Source: DASZJY01 sp036260255 (lineage in GTDB: Bacteria > Actinomycetota > Acidimicrobiia > Acidimicrobiales > AC-14). From it: 64,000 bases of DNA. The stretch spans positions 52,143-116,142 of the forward strand of contig DATAAF010000107.1 of NCBI GenBank assembly GCA_036260255.1. The letters are read 5' to 3'. The position numbers and the translations under genes were made by a program. A model generated the notes under the pieces. It did not search any database. It was not told the origin of the DNA and saw only the letters and a list, made by a program, of their open reading frames with translations. Below are positions 7,443 to 20,177 of this stretch, piece after piece. Position 1 is the stretch's first letter. Each line of letters begins with the position of its first letter.

Positions 7443-8462
7443 CGGCGACGGCTTCGGGATGCCCCTTCGCTCCACGCCGTGGCCGGCGAGTGGCTGCGGA
7501 CCAAGCAGTTGGCCCGTCGTTCGGTGGCGTCGGACGCCGCCCGCCGGGCCGACCTCACGGTGATCGCCGCCCATCTGGCCGACCACCTCGGCCGACCGGT
7601 CGGCGACGACGAGCTCGGGCCCATGGAGCGGCAGCTGGCCCGCCTGGGCCTGGACGACCTCGAGCCCCGCGCCCTGCGGGAGGCCTTCGCCGAGTACGCC
7701 GCCGGCCACGCCACCTCGTCGGTGCGCCGGGTGCTCTCGACCTGGCGGGGCTTCTGCCGGTGGCTGCGGGCCGAAGGGCACCTGGCCGACGACCCCGTGG
7801 CCGGGCTCGAGGGGCCCGGGCGGGCCGACTGGAAACCCAAGCCCCTCGAGCTGGTCGAGCTGGCCCGGGTGATCGAGGCGGCCGCCACGCCCGACCCACG
7901 AGCACGCAACCCTTGGCCCGAGCGCGACCGGGCCCTGGTGGCGGTGTTCACGGGTGCGGGGGTGCGCCTCGGCGAGGCCATCGCCCTCCGGGTGGACGAC
8001 GTCGAGGCTCGCGACCGTGCGCCCCGCCTGCGCCTGTACGGCAAGGGAGGGCGCCGGCGGGTGGTGCCGGTGGGGCCCGAGGTGGTCGAGGCGGTCGATT
8101 CCTACCTGGACACCCGCCTGGCCCGCCTGGGCCGCTACTCCCCCACCGATCCGCTCTTCGTGCGCTCCGACGGCAGGCCGTTCAGCCGCGGCACCATGGA
8201 CTACCTGGTGGCGGGGTGGTTCCGGCGGGCCGGCGTCGCTCCCCCTCCGGGCTCGCTCGCCCACGCCCTGCGCCACACCTACGCCACGCTGCTCGTCGAC
8301 ACCGGCGCGTCGCTGCCGGAGGTGCAGCGCCTGCTCGGCCACCGGGACCTGTCGACCACCCAGGTCTATCTCGGGGTGACCGGCTCGGGGCTCGAGGCGG
8401 CCGCCCTGTCCAACCCCGCCCGCCAGCTGCTGGAGAAGGTGGCGCCCGGCGAACGGGCCTGA
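7434..8462 (+). CDS. Tyrosine recombinase, XerC/XerD-like
   Basis: 342 residues. An N-terminal SAM-like core-binding domain (about 12-120) is followed by the catalytic domain (about 140-330) with the full active set: R178 in GVRLGEA, K204 in YGKGGRRR, H277 and R280 in HALRHTYATLL, H303 in LLGHRDL and nucleophile Y312 in TTQVYLGV. Length and motif spacing fit XerC/XerD rather than the longer phage integrases. The ATG lies 8-9 nt after AATAAT, so it may be leaderless. Its nearness to a dif-like site supports a Xer-type role; an orphan integrase is the alternative. Confidence 0.85.
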   Translation: MSARRRLRDAPSLHAVAGEWLRTKQLARRSVASDAARRADLTVIAAHLADHLGRPVGDDELGPMERQLARLGLDDLEPRALREAFAEYAAGHATSSVRRVLSTWRGFCRWLRAEGHLADDPVAGLEGPGRADWKPKPLELVELARVIEAAATPDPRARNPWPERDRALVAVFTGAGVRLGEAIALRVDDVEARDRAPRLRLYGKGGRRRVVPVGPEVVEAVDSYLDTRLARLGRYSPTDPLFVRSDGRPFSRGTMDYLVAGWFRRAGVAPPPGSLAHALRHTYATLLVDTGASLPEVQRLLGHRDLSTTQVYLGVTGSGLEAAALSNPARQLLEKVAPGERA

Positions 8463-8482
8463 CGCCGTCGGCTCAGGCGGCG

Positions 8483-8560
8483 GTGACGGCGATGGCGCTC
8501 CAGGCCTACGTCGGCCTGCTCACCGACCGGTACCCGCCGTTCGCCCTCAGCAGTTCGTGA
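8483..8560 (+). pseudogene. C-terminal relic of a DUF4389-like membrane protein
   Basis: The 25-codon open stretch after the recombinase encodes LQAYVGLLTDRYPPFALS before its stop. YVxLLTDRYPPF is the characteristic membrane-proximal pattern of DUF4389 proteins, which normally have about 200 residues and two or more membrane helices. No upstream part of such a protein is present, because the recombinase gene occupies that space. I read it as the leftover end of a gene whose 5' part was removed, perhaps by the event that brought the recombinase here. Confidence 0.4.
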
Positions 8561-8582
8561 GGGGCGGAACTCACCGCCTGGG

Positions 8583-9437
8583 CTAGGGCCCGGCGGCGCC
8601 CGGGTCGCCGGGCGCCAGCGGGCCGACGGGCGTCTTGCCGTCGATGACGTAGACGGGCGTGCCCTTGGGCACCTTGGTGTGGAACCACTCGGCGGCCGTC
8701 ATGGGGATGCGCACGCACCCGTGGGAGGCGGGCTGGGTCGGAACCTCGGGGTAGCCGTGGATGGCGATGCCCTCCTTGGGGTTGAAGTACACGGGGTTGT
8801 ACAGCTCGCCGAGGGGGCTGTCGTCCCACCCCGGTTTGAAGTAGTCGACGCGGAAGGCGCCCGCCGGGGTGAGGGCGTCGCCGCACTTGCCCCTATAGCA
8901 GTAGGGCTGGCCGGTGCCGCTGGAGACCGGCAAGACCCGCGTCAGGCGGTCGTTCTCGTACAGGAGCAGGACCTGGCGGGGCAGGTCGATCTCCACCCGG
9001 GTGGTCCCCCCGCCCGGCACCAGCGGGGTCGGTGGCTGGGCGCCGGCCAGGCGCTCGAGCACCGGCTGGGTCACCCTGCCGTCGATCGGGTTCACCCCGG
9101 CGACCTTCTGGAACGCCTGCACGCCGAAGACGGTGAGGTCGTCGAAGACGTCGTCGACGTTGCCGACGTCGAAGTGCATCCCGTCGAGGCGGGACTCGAC
9201 GAACCGCACCGCCTCTCCACGAGCCCCCGGGCCCAGGCCCTCGGGCGGCAGCGCCGGCAGCGTGGTGGGCGGGGCGGTGCTCGGCGGTACGGTCGTCGTC
9301 GACTCGGACGGCGACGCCGGCGAAGAGGTGTCGGCCGCCGGGGTGGAGTCGCCGCAGCCGCTCAGGAGGACAGCGGCGGCGAGGAGGCCGAGCAGCGGGC
9401 GGCCCGGGAGCGGGAACTTGGCTGGGCGTCGGTTCAC
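8583..9437 (-). CDS. Lipoprotein L,D-transpeptidase with PG-binding domain
   Basis: 284 residues from GTG 9437, chosen because GAGAGGA lies 6 nt upstream; an in-frame GTG at 9455 lacks one. A lipobox LLSGC follows a hydrophobic stretch, then a Ser/Thr/Pro-rich linker, a peptidoglycan-binding helical domain (containing VFGVQAFQKVAGVNPIDG), and a YkuD domain with the catalytic HGYP-x7-SHGCVR, Cys being the nucleophile. Such enzymes make 3-3 cross-links in peptidoglycan or attach proteins to it, outside the membrane. The domain order, lipoprotein plus PG-binding plus YkuD, is complete. Confidence 0.88.
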   Translation of the reverse strand: MNRRPAKFPLPGRPLLGLLAAAVLLSGCGDSTPAADTSSPASPSESTTTVPPSTAPPTTLPALPPEGLGPGARGEAVRFVESRLDGMHFDVGNVDDVFDDLTVFGVQAFQKVAGVNPIDGRVTQPVLERLAGAQPPTPLVPGGGTTRVEIDLPRQVLLLYENDRLTRVLPVSSGTGQPYCYRGKCGDALTPAGAFRVDYFKPGWDDSPLGELYNPVYFNPKEGIAIHGYPEVPTQPASHGCVRIPMTAAEWFHTKVPKGTPVYVIDGKTPVGPLAPGDPGAAGP

Positions 9438-9901
9438 GGACGGATCCTCTCGCACGCGCCGGCCCGCGAGGCCCGCGAGTCGGGTATGTCGTGACGGGGA
9501 ATCTGCCAGGCCCGGATGGGCGCGGCAAGGAACCGCCGATCGGGGGTCACCGCATGTCCCACCGCACGCTGACCTGCGAGCCGTCGCCCTCGGGCTTCGA
9601 GTGGCGCACGACGCGCCGCCGCTCGTCGTCCCGCTCGACCGCTCGCGTCATGTGATGGTTCGAGGCTGGCAGCTCGATGAGGTCGGTGATCCGCCCGGAG
9701 ACGACGTCGGGCGGTTCTGACGTGGCGGCTGCCCGAACCGTGCCTTCTCATCTCGCACCTCCCCGACCATCTTGGCCCGGGGACGGAGGTCTCGGCGACG
9801 GCCCGGGGGGCGACGGGGTAGTCGCCGACGCGCTCCTCCTCCGCCATGGCGAGGACTTGGCCGGGCAGCCGTGGCAGTGGCCGACTACCCTGCCGTCCGC
9901 T
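9438..9901. other. 464-bp region with only a possible minus-strand relic
   Basis: No complete gene is seen. On the minus strand a frame stays open from 9747 to 9547 and its last 34 codons, from ATG 9651, have good codon bias and end in SQVSVRWDMR, but the open frame has no start codon upstream of that ATG and resembles no family I know. It may be the 3' end of a lost gene. The right end holds TACCCT (9886-9891), a candidate -10 for the next gene. Confidence 0.4.
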
Positions 9902-10444
9902 ATGAAGCGACGTCGTCGCCTCGCGGTTCTCAGCCTCGCCTTGGTCGCCGGGACCGTGCTCTTCGGAGCGCTGGCAGGGCCGTCGGTTGCGATCATCCGC
10001 CGGCGCACCATCACGCCCGAGGTCGACACCGGCCTGCCCATCCGCACCGACGGCCGGCAGGTCTCCATGACCGGTCCGATGGCTTGTGATCCGGGGGAGA
10101 ACTGGGAGGTCAGCGGGAGGCTGACCCAAGGGGTCTCTCGAGGTGGGGGCCGGAGCGAGGGCATCTGCCGAGGCGACATCCAGGAATGGGTTGTCCGGGT
10201 CGCCGCCGAGGGGGACGTCAGGTTCGAGCCCGGTCCGGCTCAGGGCTGTGCCGTGCTGCGCACGCTGAGGAACGGGGTCGAGACGGACCGTCACGAGTGG
10301 TGCAACGACATCGCGCTGGCTGCGGCGGGGACTGAATCAGACGACGGGGACGAAGGGAGCACGGTCTCCTGGGTCGCCCTCGTCGTCGGCGGTCTGGCCG
10401 CCGTCGTCGCCCTCGCCGCTCTGCTGCGCCCCCACCGAGGCTGA
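9902..10444 (+). CDS. Secreted protein with C-terminal membrane anchor, unknown function
   Basis: 180 residues. A basic start (MKRRRR) and a hydrophobic segment to about residue 27 look like a signal peptide or anchor. The extracytoplasmic part has four cysteines (in MACDPG, GICRGD, GCAVLR and EWCND) that could form two disulfides. The C-terminus has a second hydrophobic helix, VSWVALVVGGLAAVVALAALL, followed by RPHRG. It is not a family I recognise. No Shine-Dalgarno is present; TACCCT lies 10 nt upstream. The last 108 bp overlap, antisense, the end of the O-antigen-ligase-like gene, which is unusually long for two real genes. Confidence 0.55.
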   Translation: MKRRRRLAVLSLALVAGTVLFGALAGPSVAIIRRRTITPEVDTGLPIRTDGRQVSMTGPMACDPGENWEVSGRLTQGVSRGGGRSEGICRGDIQEWVVRVAAEGDVRFEPGPAQGCAVLRTLRNGVETDRHEWCNDIALAAAGTESDDGDEGSTVSWVALVVGGLAAVVALAALLRPHRG

Positions 10445-11821
10445 CGGCCCGCCGGTCATCGACCCGTCCTCCGCGCCTGCGGCTCGGGCGACGGCACAGG
10501 CCAGCCCCAGCAACACCCAGAAGCAGAAGTCGAGGGTGAGGTCCCCGCGGTTGAACAGGGCCTGGACGACGTAGGCGAGGGTGGCGGCGCCCAGGGCGGC
10601 GACGACGATGTGGCTCTCCCGGGTGCCCGACGAGTCCCACATCCCGGGTCGGCGACGCAGGCGCTGACGCGTCCGCGCGAACAGGCGCGCAGTCGAGCCG
10701 AGCAGCACGAGAAGGAGGATCAAGCCAGGGATCCCGCGGGTGGCCAGCGTCGTCAGGAGGAGGTTGTGTGCGTCGGTCGCCAGGAGATCAGGGCCGTAAT
10801 CCCGCACGAACCGCTGACTGCGGAAGGCGTCGAACGAGCGCCCGAAGAGATCCGGTCCAACGCCGAAGACCGGGTCCTCCTCGGCCATACGCAACGCCGT
10901 TCGCCACACCTCGACCCGGAGGGAGATGGTCGTCCCCTCGCCGGTTCTCAAGACGTCGGCGAAGCCCTTCTCGGTGTGGCCTCCGGTGACGATCAGTCCC
11001 GCCACAGCCAGGCCGGCGGTCAGCAGCGCCACTGCGCCTACGGCGACGACCCTGTGGCGCGTCCAGACCTCGGAGCCGCACCAGGCGGCAAAGAGGGTGA
11101 CGCCGGCGCCGGCGCCCAGCATGGCGCCCCTGGACATGGTGGCGCCCAACTCGACGACGAGGAGCAGGACCATCACGGCCGTGAGGGCACGAGTCGCCGG
11201 TCGGCGCGCCAGCACGAGCAGCACCAACCCGACGGGTAGCACGAGGGCGAGGAAGCCGCCCAGGTCGTTGGGGTTCCCGAGGGTCGACCAGATGGCTCCG
11301 TCGGGTGTGTTCATCCACTCGATCGGATCCAGGTGGAAGCCCGATGTCACCCGGTCGGCCAGCTGCAGGGCCCCGTAGGCCAGGACAACGCAGGCGCCGC
11401 CGAACCACAGCACCGAGAGCGCCATCCTCACGCCCGAGACGTCGAACCCGTCGGCCGCCGCGAAGAAGAGCACTGCCAACACCGTCGTGGTCAGGACCCC
11501 GTTGAGCGACTCCCGATGACCAACCAGGCTCGTCACGGGGTCGGGGCTGGCGACGGCGCTCACCGCCGCCCACACCACGAGGAGGACGACTGGGACGGCG
11601 AGCGGGTTCGTTCGCAGCCGGCCCGGGCGCCGGAGGGCACGCTCCCCCGCTCCCAGCACCAGTAGGACCACGGCGCCGAGGGTGGCGACGGTGAGCTTGG
11701 GCAGTGCGAAGACGGGCCGGACGCCGGTGTCGAACACCACCGGGACGGCAACGAGGAGGACGATCAGGACCCCGCGGCGGGCGGCCCGCCAGCGACCTTC
11801 GGAGATCACGGTATGGGCCAT
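10337..11821 (-). CDS. O-antigen ligase/polymerase-like (Wzy_C) membrane protein
   Basis: 494 residues from ATG 11821, with about 11-12 transmembrane helices. The segment SLVGHRESLNGVLT and, after helices, the large periplasmic loop with FGVGPDLFG...DAHNLLL and the following TRGIPGLILL helix match the Wzy_C/O-antigen ligase superfamily. These enzymes join or polymerise undecaprenyl-linked glycans at the outer face of the membrane; in actinobacteria they may add glycans to surface polymers or proteins. The start is uncertain because the upstream AGGCGG is weak. The hydrophilic C-tail of about 40 residues overlaps the convergent gene. Confidence 0.75.
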   Translation of the reverse strand: MAHTVISEGRWRAARRGVLIVLLVAVPVVFDTGVRPVFALPKLTVATLGAVVLLVLGAGERALRRPGRLRTNPLAVPVVLLVVWAAVSAVASPDPVTSLVGHRESLNGVLTTTVLAVLFFAAADGFDVSGVRMALSVLWFGGACVVLAYGALQLADRVTSGFHLDPIEWMNTPDGAIWSTLGNPNDLGGFLALVLPVGLVLLVLARRPATRALTAVMVLLLVVELGATMSRGAMLGAGAGVTLFAAWCGSEVWTRHRVVAVGAVALLTAGLAVAGLIVTGGHTEKGFADVLRTGEGTTISLRVEVWRTALRMAEEDPVFGVGPDLFGRSFDAFRSQRFVRDYGPDLLATDAHNLLLTTLATRGIPGLILLLVLLGSTARLFARTRQRLRRRPGMWDSSGTRESHIVVAALGAATLAYVVQALFNRGDLTLDFCFWVLLGLACAVARAAGAEDGSMTGGPSASVGAQQSGEGDDGGQTADDEGDPGDRAPFVPVV

Positions 11822-11873
11822 GCGTCGGCCGCCTAGGCGCACGTTCGGTGGTTGAGCGGGTGTCGGCGGAAAG

Positions 11874-15752
<3,879 letters not shown>

Positions 15753-15753
15753 C

Positions 15754-16671
15754 TCAGCGGAAGGCGTCGCCGATCCTCAGGGCGGCAGGGCCGAGCACGA
15801 CGACGAACAGCGCCGGGAAGATGCACAGGACCATGGGAAAGAGCATCTTCACCGGCGCCTTCTGCGCTTGGGCCTGAGCCGATTGCCGTCGCCGCACCCG
15901 CATCTCTTCGGATTGCGAGCGCAGAACCGGAGCGATCGGCACCCCGAGGACCTCGGTCTGGACGATGGCGGAGACGAAGGAGCGCAGCTCCGGAAGGTCC
16001 GTCCGCTCGACCAGGGCGCGCATCGCCGCCGCCCGGCTGGCGCCCGCCCGCATGTCGCCCTGAAGGCGGCGGAGCTCCTCGGCCAGTGGGCCGGTGGCGT
16101 CCGCCGTGACGCGCTCGAGCGCCTGGTCGAGGCCGAACCCGGCCTCGACGCTGACGGCGAGGAGGTCGACGACGTTGGGAAGCCCGGCGCGGATCGCTCG
16201 CTGCCTCCGCGCCGCGCTGCGGTCGAGCGCTGCCCGAGGGCCGAGGGCGGACGCCAACACGACGAGCCCGAGGACGCCCCAGCGCATCGCTCCGCCGAGC
16301 GGAGCGAGCGAGGCGACGACCACCACGATCGCAGCACCGGCTGCCAGCGAGAGAACCTGTCCGGCCAGGAACCGATCGAGAGCCTCGGGCTTCGTCCGTC
16401 CCGCCAGGGCGAGCTTCCGGCGCAACCGGGCGACGTACCCGGTCGGGGTCGAGGCCCGTCCGAGCCGCGCCGCCCACCTCGCGATCGGGACGGCGACGCG
16501 CCGGAGCACCGGGTCGAGCAGTCGCCGGTCGTGATCGTCTCCGTCGCCGTACTCCACCAGCTGCTGCAGCACCGCTCGCCTCCGCGACCGGGCGCGGACA
16601 GCGTCGAGCACGGCGTAGGTGCCGCACGTCACGGCGGCGAACACCAAGACCGCCCGCAGTGCAGGCACCAC
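15754..16671 (-). CDS. tadC: TadC-like inner-membrane platform protein
   Basis: 305 residues of the type II secretion F (GspF) family. Membrane helices lie near 5-25, 105-145 and 275-300. The central cytoplasmic domain carries LPNVVDLLAVSVEAGFGLDQALERV, the recurring T2SSF signature that begins the helical bundle, then TEVLGVPIAPVLRSQSEEMR. It forms, with TadB, the platform on which TadA drives pilus extension. GTG start, overlapping the tadB stop by one base; followed after 1 nt by the hybrid kinase. Confidence 0.88.
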   Translation of the reverse strand: MVPALRAVLVFAAVTCGTYAVLDAVRARSRRRAVLQQLVEYGDGDDHDRRLLDPVLRRVAVPIARWAARLGRASTPTGYVARLRRKLALAGRTKPEALDRFLAGQVLSLAAGAAIVVVVASLAPLGGAMRWGVLGLVVLASALGPRAALDRSAARRQRAIRAGLPNVVDLLAVSVEAGFGLDQALERVTADATGPLAEELRRLQGDMRAGASRAAAMRALVERTDLPELRSFVSAIVQTEVLGVPIAPVLRSQSEEMRVRRRQSAQAQAQKAPVKMLFPMVLCIFPALFVVVLGPAALRIGDAFR

Positions 16672-17657
16672 TAGACGTGGACCTCCATCGTTTTCTTCAT
16701 CCAGAAGAACCCACCGACCGCAAGCGCGGCAGCCCCCGCCATCATCGACCGGCCAAGCGGGTCGTCGAACAGGGTCGACATGTAGTTGGGGTCGACGGCG
16801 TACATCACGAGGCCCAGACCGATCGGGAGGAGGCCGAGTACGACGGCGCTCATCCGACCCTCCGCCGTCAGCGCCTTGACCTCGCCGCGAAGTCGTGCCC
16901 GCTCGACCATCGTCTCGGCAACGATGCCGAGCAGCTCCGCCAGGTTGCCTCCTATCGGCCGCTGCATCCGAACGGCGCTGGCGACGAACCGGGCGTCCTC
17001 ACTCGCGACCCTGCGAGCCATCTCGTCGAGCGCATCCTCTATCGGCCGTCCGAGGCGCACGTGGGCGAGGGCCCGAGCGAGCTCCGAGGCGACCGGTTCG
17101 GCCGTCTCCTCGACCAGGCCCTGAAGGGCCTGCAAGAGCGATCGTCCGGAGCGGAGCGAACCGGCGAGCATCTGGAGGGCACCCGGAAGCTCCGACTCGA
17201 AGCGGCGACGCCGGCGGGTGATGGCGAGGGCGAGGACGACGACCGGAGTGAGGGCCGATGCGACGAAGGCCAGCACGGTCACCGCCGCGCTCCCGAACGC
17301 CGCGCCGAGGAGCGTGCAGACGGCCACTGCGGCAACATGGAAGAACAGGGCCTCGGCCCCCCGCACCGACCAGTCGGCCTGTTCCAGGGACGTCTCGACG
17401 AGGGCCGAGAGCTTCGAGGGTCGGAGCAGACGGGCAGTCAGGTCGACCCCGCGCCGACTGAGCGTGGTCTCCGCCAGGTTGCGACGACGTGCCTCCGGCG
17501 TCCGCTCGGCGGGCTCGAGGGTGTACGGCTCCAAGGCGGAGCCGATGTCGGCGCGTCGGCGGAAGGCGATTGCCGCGTAGAAGAGCAGGGAGACGGCGGC
17601 GAAGACGAGCAGGCCGACCACCGCCCGTCCCGCGTCACCCGTGATGAGGTCGGTCAT
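16671..17657 (-). CDS. tadB: TadB-like inner-membrane platform protein
   Basis: 328 residues from the ATG that overlaps the tadA stop (ATGA). Same T2SSF architecture as TadC: helices near the N-terminus, two central helices, then ESELPGALQMLAGSLRSGRSLLQAL and a second half-motif IGGNLAELLGIVAETM, ending with helices and a short MKKTMEVHV tail. Paired TadB/TadC genes are diagnostic of Tad/Flp pili. The order tadA-tadB-tadC is the standard one. Confidence 0.88.
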   Translation of the reverse strand: MTDLITGDAGRAVVGLLVFAAVSLLFYAAIAFRRRADIGSALEPYTLEPAERTPEARRRNLAETTLSRRGVDLTARLLRPSKLSALVETSLEQADWSVRGAEALFFHVAAVAVCTLLGAAFGSAAVTVLAFVASALTPVVVLALAITRRRRRFESELPGALQMLAGSLRSGRSLLQALQGLVEETAEPVASELARALAHVRLGRPIEDALDEMARRVASEDARFVASAVRMQRPIGGNLAELLGIVAETMVERARLRGEVKALTAEGRMSAVVLGLLPIGLGLVMYAVDPNYMSTLFDDPLGRSMMAGAAALAVGGFFWMKKTMEVHV

Positions 17658-19021
17658 CGGCGTGCCGAGGCGCGGCGAACCGGCGTACCGCTGCGGAAGA
17701 TCCGCTCGTTCACGCGTATCCCCCTCTCTTCGAGCCGCGGCAGGAACCCGGGCCGCAGGCCCGTGGGCTTGAGCCATCCGCGGAACCGCCCGGTCGAGTC
17801 GAGCCCCATGCCGAAGTCGAACAGGAAGAGGTCCTGCAGGACCATGACGTCGCCTTCGAGCGCCTGCACTTCGGTGATGTGGGTGACACGTCGAGTGCCG
17901 TCGCGCAGGCGCCCCAGGTGCACGAACAGGTCCAGGGCGGAGGCCATCTGGTCGCGAATGGCACGTACGGGGAGCTCGAGCCCCGCCATCAGCGCCATCG
18001 TCTCGACCCGGGCCAGCGTGTCTCGGGGCCCGTTCGAGTGCACGGTCGTCAGGGAGCCGTCATGGCCGGTGTTCATCGCCTGGAGCATGTCGAGCGCCTC
18101 GCCCCCGCGGACCTCCCCGACGATGATCCGGTCAGGGCGCATGCGCAGGGCGTTGCGAACGAGGTCTCGGATCGTCACCGCGCCCCGACCCTCGATGTTG
18201 GGCGGGCGCGCCTCCATCGAGAGAACGTGCTCCTGCTGGAGCTGGAGCTCTTTGGCGTCCTCGATGGTGACGATTCGCTCTTCCGGCCCGATGGCGGAGG
18301 AAAGGGCGTTCAGCGTCGTTGTCTTCCCGCTGCCGGTCCCGCCCGAGACGATGATGTTCATCCGCCCGTCGACGCACGCGGCCAGGAAGGCCGCTGCCTC
18401 CTCGGTCAGGGCACCGAGTCGGATCAGGTCGTCCATCTGCAGCGCGTCGGCGCTGAATTTGCGGATGGTGAGGAACGGGCCGCCGACGGCCAGCGGGCTG
18501 GTGACGGCGTTGACCCGTGAGCCGTCCGGGAGCCGGGCGTCGACCATCGGGGTGGACTCGTCCACCCGCCGCCCCACCTGACTGACGATCTTGTCGATGA
18601 TCCGGCGGAGGTGGTCCTCGTCCAGAAAGGTCTCGGCGACCCGCTCGATCTTGCCCCCGCGCTCGACGTAGACCTTGGCGGGGCCGTTGACCATGACCTC
18701 GGTCACCGTCTCGTCGTCGAGGTACCGACTGATCGGCCCGTACCCGAGGATGTCGTCCGACACGTCTTGGACGACTTCGGCCTTCTCGGCGGCCGAGAGG
18801 GAAGCGCCTCGCAGCGCCGCCCCGAGCCGCTCGCGCACCTTGAACCTGAGCTCCTCCTCGCTGACGCGGTCGTCCTGGAGCTCCGGCCCCAGATCGTCGA
18901 TCAGCCGGTCGTGTGTCCGCCGCCGCAGCTCGTCCAACGCGGCGCGCCGGCGTTCGGGCGTTCCGTGGGCCTGGTGCAGCCGCCCCGACAGCGACTTGGC
19001 GGGGCTAGACGCGGGACTCAC
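17654..19021 (-). CDS. tadA: TadA/CpaF secretion ATPase
   Basis: 455 residues. The N-terminal domain (about 1-190) contains DDILGYGPISRYLDDETVTEVMVNG, the CpaF signature. The RecA-like domain has Walker A GGTGSGKT (227-234), an Asp box, Walker B region RMRPDRIIVGEVRGGEALDM, and the His box TGHDGSLTTVHSN. It is the hexameric motor that powers assembly of the Flp pilus. GTG start; its 5' end overlaps the end of the TadZ-like gene by 17 nt, and its stop overlaps tadB, consistent with one operon. Confidence 0.93.
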   Translation of the reverse strand: MSPASSPAKSLSGRLHQAHGTPERRRAALDELRRRTHDRLIDDLGPELQDDRVSEEELRFKVRERLGAALRGASLSAAEKAEVVQDVSDDILGYGPISRYLDDETVTEVMVNGPAKVYVERGGKIERVAETFLDEDHLRRIIDKIVSQVGRRVDESTPMVDARLPDGSRVNAVTSPLAVGGPFLTIRKFSADALQMDDLIRLGALTEEAAAFLAACVDGRMNIIVSGGTGSGKTTTLNALSSAIGPEERIVTIEDAKELQLQQEHVLSMEARPPNIEGRGAVTIRDLVRNALRMRPDRIIVGEVRGGEALDMLQAMNTGHDGSLTTVHSNGPRDTLARVETMALMAGLELPVRAIRDQMASALDLFVHLGRLRDGTRRVTHITEVQALEGDVMVLQDLFLFDFGMGLDSTGRFRGWLKPTGLRPGFLPRLEERGIRVNERIFRSGTPVRRASARR

Positions 19022-20177
19022 TGGCTGCCACCAGCTGGGCGAGCTTGCGGTAGCCCTTGGCCGCAGCCGACCGTGGCGCCGCCAGCACGACGGGAAGACC
19101 CTCGTTGACGGCTTGGAGCACCGCGGGGTCGACGGGGACCTCGACCTCGGCCTTGAGCTGCAAGGCCTTCTCGACCTCGCGAGTGTCGACCTTGCCCTTG
19201 GTCGTCGAGCGGTTGAGCACGAGGCGCACCTTGCTGAGGGGGATGTTGAGCAGGCGGAGCGTCTGAAGGGCGAGCCTGGCGTTCTTCACGCTCGGCACCT
19301 CGGGGGGGCAGACCAGAAGGATGTCGTCGGACTCCTCCAGCAGGGCGAGGACGACGTCGGTCAGCTGTGGTGAGGTGTCCACGACCACGTAGTGGCAGAA
19401 GGCGCGGAGCGTGTTGACGATCCGGACGAGGTCGGCGGCCCCGACCTGATCGGCGAACGCCGGCTCGACGGGGGCGGGCAGCACGAGGAGGCCGCTCGGA
19501 TCGTGCCGGAGGAGCAGGTCCCGCAGCATGTCGGGGTCGAGGCGGCGGATCACCGCCATGACGTCGACGATCGTGCGCTCGGGGGACACGTTCAGCATGA
19601 TCGCGGCGTCACCGAACTGGAGGTCGGCGTCGACCAGGGCGGCGGACCCTCCGGTCGCCTGGGCCAGCAGCACCCCGACGTTCGATGCCACCACCGACTT
19701 GCCCGCCCCGCCCTTGGTCGAGACGACGGTGATGAGCCGGCCGAGGCCGTCACGCTGTGCTCCGGTGGAGGCGAGCGGGGTCCCGCCCAGGGAGTCGGCG
19801 ACTCGAGCGATCGCCTCCAACAGCTCGTTGGCGTCGGCAAGAGCTGAAAGGACATCGCCGATGTGGGCGCGCAAGGCCAGCTGGAGGACGTCGGTGGAGA
19901 GGTCCTCGGCGATCAGGACGGTGCCGGCCAGCGGGTAGGCGTGAGCGAGACGCTGGACTTCCTTGAGACCCGCGTCGTCGGCGTAGGAGGGACCGAACAC
20001 GAGGATCCACGGAGTGTTGAGGTCGATCTCTTGCTGCACCGCGTCGATGGACGGGAAGGCGTCCACATCGAGGGCGTCCCTCAGCAGCCGCAGTATGCGG
20101 CCGCGTGCTCGGTTGGTCGGCTCCACCACCGCCACCGGGAAGCGGGCGTCACCGCTGGGGTCGGGAGCTGCGCTCAC
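19005..20177 (-). CDS. tadZ: TadZ/CpaE-like ParA-family localisation ATPase
   Basis: 390 residues. Residues about 13-130 resemble a receiver fold lacking the phosphoacceptor set. A MinD/ParA ATPase domain follows, with the deviant Walker A STKGGAGKS (ending at 161), the switch segment LVDADLQFGDAAIML and HYVVVDTSP. This receiver-like plus ParA layout is that of TadZ/CpaE, which marks the cell pole or site where the Tad pilus is built. The GTG start overlaps the cpaB stop (GTGA). Confidence 0.88.
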   Translation of the reverse strand: MSAAPDPSGDARFPVAVVEPTNRARGRILRLLRDALDVDAFPSIDAVQQEIDLNTPWILVFGPSYADDAGLKEVQRLAHAYPLAGTVLIAEDLSTDVLQLALRAHIGDVLSALADANELLEAIARVADSLGGTPLASTGAQRDGLGRLITVVSTKGGAGKSVVASNVGVLLAQATGGSAALVDADLQFGDAAIMLNVSPERTIVDVMAVIRRLDPDMLRDLLLRHDPSGLLVLPAPVEPAFADQVGAADLVRIVNTLRAFCHYVVVDTSPQLTDVVLALLEESDDILLVCPPEVPSVKNARLALQTLRLLNIPLSKVRLVLNRSTTKGKVDTREVEKALQLKAEVEVPVDPAVLQAVNEGLPVVLAAPRSAAAKGYRKLAQLVAASESRV

